Assembly: GCA_037013685.1 (NCBI GenBank)
Contig: CM072897.1
Coordinates: forward strand, 15,918,643-15,982,642
Origin: Acridotheres tristis
Lineage: Eukaryota > Chordata > Aves > Passeriformes > Sturnidae
Reading direction: 5' to 3'
Length of the DNA stretch: 64,000 bases
Below the pieces are notes generated by a model. That model made no database searches. It saw only the letters and a program-made list of their open reading frames with translations, and was not told the origin of the DNA. A program made the position numbers and the translations under genes. The number at the start of each line of letters is the position of its first letter. The stretch's first letter is position 1. This document shows, piece by piece, positions 36,601 through 64,000 of the stretch.

Positions 36601-39600
36601 GCATGAACTATCAAAGGCAATTCACTACACCAGGAGCAAATGAACTTCACTCTGAGAGCAGCAGCAGATCACATCAGCCCTGCAAAAGTAAGGAAGTTTT
36701 GAAGAGATAAAGTCCTTTCAGAACAGCACGGCCACAGTGAGCATCCTTCTTGTGTGCTACTGTCCTGAAGCTACAGACAAAAAAATCCTTTATTTCTGTC
36801 TCATGGGGATACCAGCAGTGTTGCAAAGATATAAACCTCCCCAAAAGCAGCTCTCCTCCCCCTCCTCTCACCATCAGAAACAGAAAAATGAACCACTCTG
36901 TGAGAGGAAAAAACCCTCATGGAAATATGCTGAAACAATTGAGGCCTGTCACCACTCTTCATTAAAGGCAGGTTCCATGGTAGTTACTGAAGCTCTGTGG
37001 GATCCCTTGGGATAAAAGCCAGAATAAAAAAAATGTGTAAAGTATTGCTCTTCACGTCTTTTCACCATACTGCCAGTCTTGTGAGCTGTGAACACAGGGC
37101 ATTCCTTGATTTAAAGGAAAGCCCTGAAGAAGTCACATTTCAGTGCCCAGATCAAGTGTGAGCCCTACTCTGTGCCACTGTCCACACCAGCAGCTGAGAA
37201 CTCAGCCTTGATTTTCCTTGGGAGCACAAAGGATCACAAAGGTGCATAGCCACAATTGTCCTTCTACTGCAAGGATTTCAGCTGTTTTTCCTTGAAGCAA
37301 TTATTAAGGTGCAGGTAAGCAGGAGTATGAGATTTGAATATTAAAAAAATCTCTTTGTGCTTATCTAGAAATCTAAGAATGCACTGCCTTATGCATATGG
37401 AAAGAATGACATGTATGTTCCAGACTTTCTCTCTTCATATTTTGAATTGTACAACACGAGTCATTTTGTAGGGGTACAAAGAGATGAGGTTTTTGTTTTT
37501 CTCACTGAGAGATAGAAAGAAGGAACTAAGTAGAAAAAAGGAAGAGAGGAAAAGTGATCACAAGCAAAATCAAACTGTTTGTTCCAAGAGGAAAAGCAGG
37601 TACATGGTTCTTACGAGCTTCATATAATTAACAAAATGCATAGCAGAGATATCAACCATTGTCCACACAGGCATTACTGAGACCAACATTCTCTTATAGG
37701 CTGCACCAAATTAAGTTATTTAGAATAAATCTTTGTTAGAATAATTCTACTCTCTGAGAAAGCTGGTTTAACAGGACAATTGGGAATGAAGTCTTAATCC
37801 AGCTAAAATATGTGTCCAGAGCATCCCATTCCAAAGGGCACTAACAGAATTGCCAAGTTTTTACAGGAATTCATATCTGCAAGCTAACCTAGTACCTATG
37901 GGGCAAAAGGGAAAAAAAAAAAGCCCTTTGTAATTTTGATAGACTATGACATTCTCTGTATCACTGGTGGACAATTTCACTCGGACAAAGAGGCTTTCCT
38001 CCTCTGCCACTGCACCCTGCTCTTCCAAAGAGAATTGCCCCATGGTGGCACTCAGTCTTTCTTCCTCTAACACTGATCACAAGATCTTATCAATTTTATC
38101 ACAGGATAGGGATTTTCAATCTAATGAAAAATCTCAATGCCATTTTTCAGAGAAGACTTCAGATGCTATTTCCACTATTAATCTGTTTGAGTAAGAGCAC
38201 ACCAGACTTATTGTGAAACAGTGAGAAACATACACTATTACTCCTTTTAAGCTGAAGACTCTGAGATCTCTTTGCTTATTACTCCCCACCAAATGGTAAT
38301 GCACAATTTATTTAATGCCTATTCTGTGTGTGCTGAATTAGTTCACAATGCTGCTCAGTGTCCCTTGTGAGCACGTGCACATGTCAAGCATCCTGGTTTA
38401 TTTAGTCCTATCCCAACTGCTTAATGTCTGAAACAGAAGCATCCACTACATTCTGCTTGATCTAAACAGATAATTTAATACCCTTGGACAAAAGGGACCC
38501 GGTGTTTTGGTATGCTCCCATGGGCCTAACTATTACAAAGAGGAGATTGTTGAATACACACACACACACAAAAACGAGATAGGAGACAGGCAGTCTGATC
38601 TTTGTGACCCACTGATTATTCCATCAATAAGTAGCAGCATAAACTAACTCTCAACCTAACAAAATACTATTTTACTTCCCTTTACTCTGCATTTTATCTT
38701 TTATAGCCAATAAAACATTGAACATTACAAAATATTATGTTCTCACCAATATTTTCACTAAGTGACAATAAATTGCTAGTTGAGCCAAGCAGAGGTTTCA
38801 GCAGCAATCATCCTGACTTTATTGGACACTCTTCCTGCAATTCTCTTTGAATATGCTGGTGCCACTAATATTAAGAAAGCCCATCTGGAAAATCTGACAC
38901 TGAATTTGAATCAGTGTAATGACCCTCTTAATGATTTAATTGCAAATCTATACACTAATACAAAGCTGAGCTCTTTTCCAATGATCTGGTGTAGTATTTA
39001 CCACAGAAAGGATAATTCTTTCCTTAATCTTGCTCTTTTGAACATCCCCAAATACCAAAATCAGTACCAGCCTTCTTAACTGATCTCCCTGAGCTTTAGA
39101 TCAAGGCTCTAGGTTTGTTCTCATTTTTTGCTCCATGAGTTAAGAGGAGAAAATTAAAAGAATTGTAGATTTAAAAAAAAGAAAAAGGAAAAAAAGACGA
39201 GAGATGAAGGTAGTTCAGAAGGATCAGGAAGGGAGCAAACTACACCTTTAATCTGCTCTCAAAGCAAAGCACTCCATTTGCTTGGACTGTATGTGTACAA
39301 AAGCTAGGTAGATTGGAAAACAGTTCTGGAAAATGATACACATGTTATGGTCCATTGATTTGGGAGAGAACAGCAGAGCATGCAGTCATTTCAAAACAGA
39401 TACAGAAAAAACTCCACCCAGAGTGATCAATGACAGAAGACTCCCAAAAGACTGAAGACTGGCCCAAGAGCATTGGAATGACAGACAGGACAGTTCTCCT
39501 ATCACAGCACAAGGCTTCCCCCAATATTTCAGCCTAACAGGTTCACTCATACTCCAGCTGCTCCATTTATTCCATGAAAGGTATATTGCACTGTGCATTC

Positions 39601-42039
39601 TCATCTTGGCTGCCTTGTCCCAAGTTTTCAGATTCACTCTTGTCCCAGTAAGAGCAGGACCAAGACTGCAGCTTGGACAATTGTGAAAGGACTTGTCCAC
39701 CTGAGGAAATAACTCAGATATGCAGATTATGAAAATTGGGTCAAAGCTTCAAAACACATTTCCCAGGCAGCATTCGAGCTAAAACATAATCATTAATGTT
39801 AATCAGTCCTGAAGAACTGAACTTGGGAACTGAAAACACTTAATGAAAACAGCTCATCAACTGCTGTAATAGGTTTGCTATATCAGGAATGACTTAAAAA
39901 TATAGGGGTTTTGGTTTTGTTTTGTTTTTAAGTTTAAAAAGAAATTAATGTCTAATTTAAAAGGAAAAACTGAGAAACTGAGATAAGCTAAATTACCTGA
40001 ATAATGTCATACAATAGATGAGGAGAAAAAAGGCAACTGCAATCAGATAATTCTGTCGCAATGAGTATTTATTCTTTTCTTCTATCAGTGATGTCAAACT
40101 GCTGCCAGAGTAATTAAACAGAGAGCAGTGTACCTTGGCAATACTGTTTCAAAACATGCACTCATGCCTACACCTGAAAAATGTAGCAAATGTTAACTAG
40201 CACCTTGTTGGGGGGAGGACAGCTATATTTATAGAACACATGAACTACTGTATTAATCCTGCATCAAGAGCATTTTCACAATCAATTAATTTCTATTTAT
40301 AATTGGTGGCAACTTCTTCCAGTTATAATTTTTAGTAAAATTGAGGTTTTCTGATGACATAAGGATATGTGATGGTAAAAATTAAGCTGAGAGACAAAGA
40401 AAACTGGGCTCAAAAAGTCAGGATGTCTGTAAGCCAAATATCTGCCCTGTTTAGGAGAAACTCTGAACAAGGTCACTGGGGCACTGTCCTGGCTGAGGGA
40501 CCTGCAGCACTTCAGAACCTGATAAATGCCTGATGCGAGGAGGCAGCCACACAACAGGAGACTCAGACACCTCATTCCCACTGCTGACAGTGTCAGGTCT
40601 GGACCTTCCAGGACATTGGAGTGCCTGATGCTTTACAGTGCAGGCACAGACGTGGGTTTACAGGTGACTCCAGGCTCCAGCTGAGCCCTCTGCTCGCTCA
40701 GGGAGGCCCTTGCCAGGCACATCACACCGGGGCCCAGCCTCCTTCCCCATCTCAGGGGTTTCTTCCATGAATTGCACACCATATTCCCTTCTTTTCTTTC
40801 TAATTTTTAATCAGACGAGATGAATCTGTGTCTGTAAGTTACCTGCTACTTACCCAACTTCCTGTCCTTGTAAAATACAGTTCTTACAGAGCCTAGAGAG
40901 GCAGCTCTGCAGCTTATTCATCCAACATCGGTGTTTTCTGAGCTATGGCTTCCACTAATCCAAAATACCTGCCACACAATTGCTTAAAATAAAAGGGGGA
41001 AGAAAGCAGATTGCATATTTATTTCCTATGTTCTGTTCTATGAAGTCAGAGCTCCACTCATAACACACAGTCTGAATTTTTTTGTCAGTTCACCTTACTG
41101 GAGTTCATTATTTTCAGCCTTGTGGCTCTTACTCAGTTCCAATTCCTTATTTTAAAACATTGATTTGCATTATCACCAACTACAGATACAGCAGTCTATT
41201 TCTGAAATAACTGCACTTCTGATTTCTCTCCAAAATCCTGTCTCTATGTCTACGGCAAGAAATGGTGGAGGGAGAAATAACTGAAAATGTCCCATCCCAT
41301 CTTATTAGGGTTTTTAAATTTTCTTCTACATGGCACCCTCAGGCTAATGCAGCTCATGTCCAGGCAGTTTTGAACCAGCACGATAGCTAAGCCTATTTTC
41401 TCAAAGTAAAATAAAACAGACCAATACAGAGGAGGAAGAGAAAAAAAGAAGAAAATGGTCCCATCTACCCACATCAAACATGTAGCATGTGAGAGCTGAA
41501 AGCAAACAGAAAATAAAAAGCAGTTTCTTTAGTAAGACTTTCTCTAGTAAAAAAATCTAAAACCCACCCAAAACCCAAACCAGGGCAAACAAACTCTGCC
41601 AGTAGTCCAGGTGTAATTATAGCTCACATCAGCCTCTTCTCATCTTGATTTACTAAATAAGATCTTTTAATATAAAGTGTTTAAAACCAAGCTATTAAAA
41701 CCTTGACATGTTGAGTGCATTTGCAATTATACAAAGTTCCAAGAGACCAGGAAGTAACCCCCCTGTAATTCGTTATTTGCAATAATAACACTACAATGTA
41801 GTCACAGTCCAGAACTACAGGGAGCAGTCTGTTTCCTGCTTGCAGGGAAAACCTTCCTACAATGAGGAAGAAAATTCAGACCTAAGAGTTCACAGTAAAG
41901 CCTAAAACACACATGAAGAGCTCCTAACCTTTTTTTTTTTTGAGTGTGGAGAAAAAAACTGGACTGGGAAAGAATGAAAATCCTGTTATTAATATATTTG
42001 TTGTACAATGCCAACTGTTGCTTTATTGATGTATTTAAG
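33700..42039. other. Intergenic DNA without a recognised gene
   Basis: Eight kilobases of mostly AT-rich sequence. Short simple repeats occur, such as CACACACACACA near 38560 and an AG-rich run near 39170-39200. A GC-richer stretch at 40560-40760 is of unknown origin. Open frames up to about 100 codons lack domains or splice context. Confidence 0.6.
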
Positions 42040-42440
42040 CACATCATTGTTCATGTATTTGTAATAAGTTAATTGCCATACCTTTTGACAAACAAAATGC
42101 AATTTACTATATATATTCACAGAAAGCCTATAAATTAATAATAATTTAATAATTTTTACGAAATGTTAACAAAAATATTTTCCTAAAATCCACACCCATC
42201 TTTAGTGTCTAAAATGCTTTAGCATTTGTTTTAAAATCAAATGGTATTAAAGCTACTTTAAATAAAACTTTCTCTTTCATCGAATGTAATTGCAAAATAT
42301 TTGTTAAGTTCAAGATTTAATAAGATGCCTATTTTGAATCAGGTAATTCATCCTGATTTTTGTACAGAAGTGATAAATTAGATTAAATGAGTATTCAGTA
42401 ATAATATTAAAAGCAGATTTTCAGATATGTTCCGTGTATG
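42040..42440. promoter_or_regulatory. Candidate conserved noncoding element, AT-rich
   Basis: Very AT-rich but complex sequence with many homeodomain-like cores (TTAATTG, TTAATAATAATTTAAT, GGTAATTCATCC) and GCTTTAGCATT. It has no simple-repeat pattern. The call is on texture only. Confidence 0.25.
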
Positions 42441-42444
42441 CTTA

Positions 42445-46479
<4,035 letters not shown>

Positions 46480-46790
46480 TTTGATTTCTTTTATAGGGCC
46501 ACATTTGAGCAAGCAACATTTATAGAGATGACTTACCTAATTAGATTCAAAGAGTGATTTGCTACCTCAGCAATAATTTTTAAATGTACAAATCTAGACA
46601 GAGAGACATTTTGTAAACAGGTGTGAATGACACTGCTCCATCAGGCATTAAATTGGAGCTGCTCCTGAAAAATTGTATCATTCGTGCATTTAAGTTATCA
46701 ATGTTTTACCAACTACAGTGTTTTCACACCAAATATTTTTTTGTGGTCTACAGCCAATTATATTTTAGCAAAATGTCCTAGCCTTCTAAT
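46480..46790. promoter_or_regulatory. Candidate conserved noncoding element
   Basis: The block is non-repetitive and dense in developmental transcription-factor motifs: CCTAATTAG (homeodomain), AGGTGTGA at 46619-46626 (T-box half site), TTGTGGTC (Runx-like), and several TTAAAT/AATTAT cores. It lies about 1.6 kb past the ANXA2 3' end. Conservation cannot be measured from one sequence. Confidence 0.35.
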
Positions 46791-46949
46791 GGTGGCATAA
46801 GACAGCCTCCTCGTGTGCTTCTCTGAGATTAAAATTCTCTCTGAGGAGCACCCGAGCCATTGAAACAGGGCTACAAACCAGATAATGACAGAGGGAAAAC
46901 ACCTGACACTTACAGGCAGGTTTGCATTTCCAAAGGAGCAACAGCTGTG

Positions 46950-47440
46950 AAAAGAGGAAAGCGTTTTGCAGCTCAATGACAGCTGCACGGAGCTGTGCTG
47001 GGCTGCCATCACCAGTTCCTGAGAGCCCGGCATGGCCGCTCCCCTCAGGCCTGGCCCGTGAGGGCACCGCGCTCTGCTCTCGGCTGCGCCTGTTTTGTTC
47101 TTCACACATTTTCCCTAACACTCGGCTGGGATTTTCACGCTGTAGTAAAGTGTCTCAGTAAGGCAGGAGCAGCGCATCCTACAGGTTCCCGACTGTGCCG
47201 GGGGAGGAAGGGCTCGCCCCTGACAGGCAGAGCAAAGCGCACCTGGGCAGCGATCCCCAGCCCCGGCTCTGCTGCAGAAAACGCTGCTGGTACAGACAGG
47301 CTGCTCTTAGCGCTCTCTATTCGCCCTTGCATACAGGCACACGGGGTTTAAACGCTGAGAAGGGATTTAAATGTTGGGCCATCGCAGGCAGGCAGATGTG
47401 GCTGTGGCTCAGGTTTCTGTGGCACTTGGCCAGGGAGAGA
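46950..47440. other. GC-rich block of unknown origin
   Basis: This roughly 490-bp block is much richer in G, C and CpG than its surroundings, with stretches such as GGCATGGCCGCTCCCCTCAG and CGATCCCCAGCCCCGGCTCT. Overlapping open frames of 65-118 codons occur on both strands, as expected from GC content, and none has a recognisable domain. It could be an old repeat or a weak CpG-island regulatory element. Confidence 0.4.
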
Positions 47441-47449
47441 TGGTGCCAG

Positions 47450-47978
47450 AATAGTCAGGGTTGGAAGGCGTCTCTAGAAATCATCCAGTCCAACCCCCGG
47501 CCCAGGCAGAGTCACCTGGAGTAAGTGACACAGGAACAGGTCCAGGTGGGTTTAGAATGTCTCCAGAGAGGGAGAGGCCATGACCGCCCCCCAGGCAAGC
47601 TCTTCCAGTGCTCTGCCACCTTCAATGTGAAGTTCTTTCTGATGCTGAGGTGAAACTTCTTGTGTTTTAGTCTATGGCCATTGCTGCTTGTCCTGTTACT
47701 GGACACCACTGAAAAGAATCTGGCACCATCAGTTGGCACCCACTTTGGATATATTTATATAGGTTAATTACATCCCTTCTCAGTCTTGACTTCTCCAGAC
47801 ATAACAGGCCCAGTTCCGTAGAGGGATGCTCCATTTCCTTAATCACCTTTGTGCTCCCCACTGGACCCACTGCAGGAGCTCCGTGTCTGTCTGTACTGGG
47901 GAGCCCAGAACAGGACACAGCACATCAGACGTGGCCTCAGCAGGGCCAAGCAGAGGGGCAGGATCATCTCCCTCGACC
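47450..47978 (-). mobile_element. CR1 LINE fragment, about 530 bp
   Basis: The plus strand reads GGGTTGGAAGGCGTCTCTAG, then TCATCCAGTCCAACCCCC, GTCTCCAGAGAGGGAGAGGC, AGCTCTTCCAGTGCTCTGCC, GACACCACTGAAAAGAATCT, TTCTCAGTCTTGACTTCTCC, CTGGGGAGCCCAGAACAGGA and CATCTCCCTCGACC. This is the reverse complement of the CR1 3' region in unbroken order, so the element lies on the minus strand with its 3' end at the left. It is truncated at its 5' end near 47978. Local short frames here are CR1 shadows or chance. Confidence 0.93.
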
Positions 47979-48075
47979 AGTGAAGAGAATGGGTGTGGAT
48001 CTGCAGCCAAACCCAATCATTAAACAGATGAAGGACTTGAGGGAAGGTTTTCACCACAACTAGTGAACTCTAGTG
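47979..48075. other. Unassigned gap between CR1 and LTR
   Basis: About 100 bases separate the CR1 break point from the LTR start. They match neither element as far as I can tell and contain no feature I recognise. Confidence 0.5.
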
Positions 48076-48290
48076 TAGGATATGGGGTTATAATTATTAA
48101 TTATTGGCTGTGCCAGCCAATGGGTGCCCTCCTTCTGTTAAGTTCTGTTAGGCTTCAGTTTGGTTTCAGTTATGTCTGGTAGAGATAAAAGGTATAAAAA
48201 GGGTGTGACTTTTGCAATAAAGTGATCTCCTCTGGATGCATAAGGGGGGGCCTGTGTCACTTTGTTCCCCATTGCTATAGGGATGAAAAC
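48076..48290 (+). mobile_element. Solo LTR of an avian endogenous retrovirus (probable)
   Basis: The block starts TGTAGGATATGGGG and shows the full layout of a retroviral LTR in order. It has a CCAAT palindrome (ATTGGCTG at 48103-48110 and CAGCCAAT at 48114-48121), a TATA box (TATAAAAA at 48193-48200) and a poly(A) signal (TTGCAATAAA, ending 48221). A short tail then ends near GCTATAGGG. No internal retroviral genes lie beside it, so it is a solo LTR. It resembles ERVL-type LTRs of songbirds as I remember them. The right end and the target-site duplication are not clear. Confidence 0.65.
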
Positions 48291-48367
48291 AACACAAGAA
48301 TAGGCAGCAAAAGCTAAATACACATCAACTGTTCAGTTTTCAAATTCAAGTGTGAAAGACTCATATT

Positions 48368-48682
48368 CTTAAAGTAAAATGTCACTTTTATTTGTTTTAT
48401 TAGAAACATGGCACAGAGAGGCAGAGCCTTTCACAAGCATGTGTGAGCCTGTTTCTCCCTGGAGGGTTAGTTTCTCTGGCTATACACTGTTAGGATCTTT
48501 GGCAGAGCCAAGCAGAGCTGCCAAGAGGGGCACACGCAGCACAGGGGAGCAAACTGCAGCAGGGCTCTGGCAGGGAAAGGGCAATTCAAGGTTAGCTAGG
48601 AAATCCAGGTTTTCTAGGATTACAGTAAAATGAAGAGCAAAAAAGGCTTGTCTCTGGACTTGGGTTTCTTCCATCACAGTTT
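48368..48682 (-). other. ANXA2: ANXA2 3' untranslated region
   Basis: The sequence between the stop codon and the poly(A) signals is about 280-315 bases, close to the usual length for this gene. No repeat is obvious inside it. The exact cleavage point cannot be read from sequence; I placed it 15-25 bases past the distal signal. Confidence 0.75.
48387..48401 (-). terminator. Two AATAAA poly(A) signals of ANXA2
   Basis: On the minus strand AATAAA occurs at 48396-48401 and again at 48387-48392, about 285-295 bases after the stop codon. They are the only such hexamers I saw in the likely 3' UTR and mark the end of the ANXA2 transcript. Confidence 0.75.

Positions 48683-64000
<15,318 letters not shown>

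Noticed and set aside
46758..47351. Overlapping frames of 65-118 codons in a GC-rich block
   Set aside because: GC-rich sequence has few stop codons; frames overlap on both strands and none shows a domain.

Overview
The window looks like genomic DNA from a bird. The evidence is one spliced vertebrate gene whose protein is closest to avian annexin A2 as I remember it, two CR1 LINE fragments that still carry the typical avian CR1 3' end, and LTRs of the kind found in bird endogenous retroviruses. The two LTRs recall songbird families, but the species cannot be fixed from sequence alone. No bacterial, plasmid or viral gene cluster is present, and nearly all of the many short open frames are chance.

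Layout. From 1 to about 48.3 kb I find no protein-coding exon. This part is AT-rich intergenic DNA containing several GC-rich blocks, an LTR at 23.6-24.1 kb (minus), a CpG-rich patch at 43.33-43.50 kb that runs directly into a 936-bp array of 104 nine-base units, and then a 425-bp CA-rich array. Next come a CR1 fragment at 47.45-47.98 kb (minus) and a small LTR at 48.08-48.29 kb (plus). Several AT-rich, non-repetitive stretches dense in homeodomain-, T-box- and Oct-like motifs look like conserved noncoding elements, but this is a visual judgement. In other vertebrates the interval beyond the 3' end of ANXA2 leads towards FOXB1 and is gene-poor, so developmental enhancers are plausible here.

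From 48.37 kb to beyond the right edge lies ANXA2 on the minus strand. Ten coding exons (4-13) can be placed to the base. Together they encode 289 codons, matching residues 51-339 of the 339-residue protein, with every frame joining correctly. Exons 1-3 (5' UTR, start codon, S100A10-binding N-terminus) were not found and probably lie beyond 64,000. All placed introns have GT-AG ends except the last, which uses a GC donor. The plus-strand LTR sits only about 80 bp past the ANXA2 poly(A) region and its promoter points antisense into the gene.

The strangest object is the pair of arrays at 43.5-44.9 kb. The plus strand is nearly free of T for about 1.4 kb, which leaves all six frames open for about 480-560 codons without any sign of a real protein. 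I found no convincing new biological system; the best leads are this array with its CpG-rich flank, and the LTR next to ANXA2.
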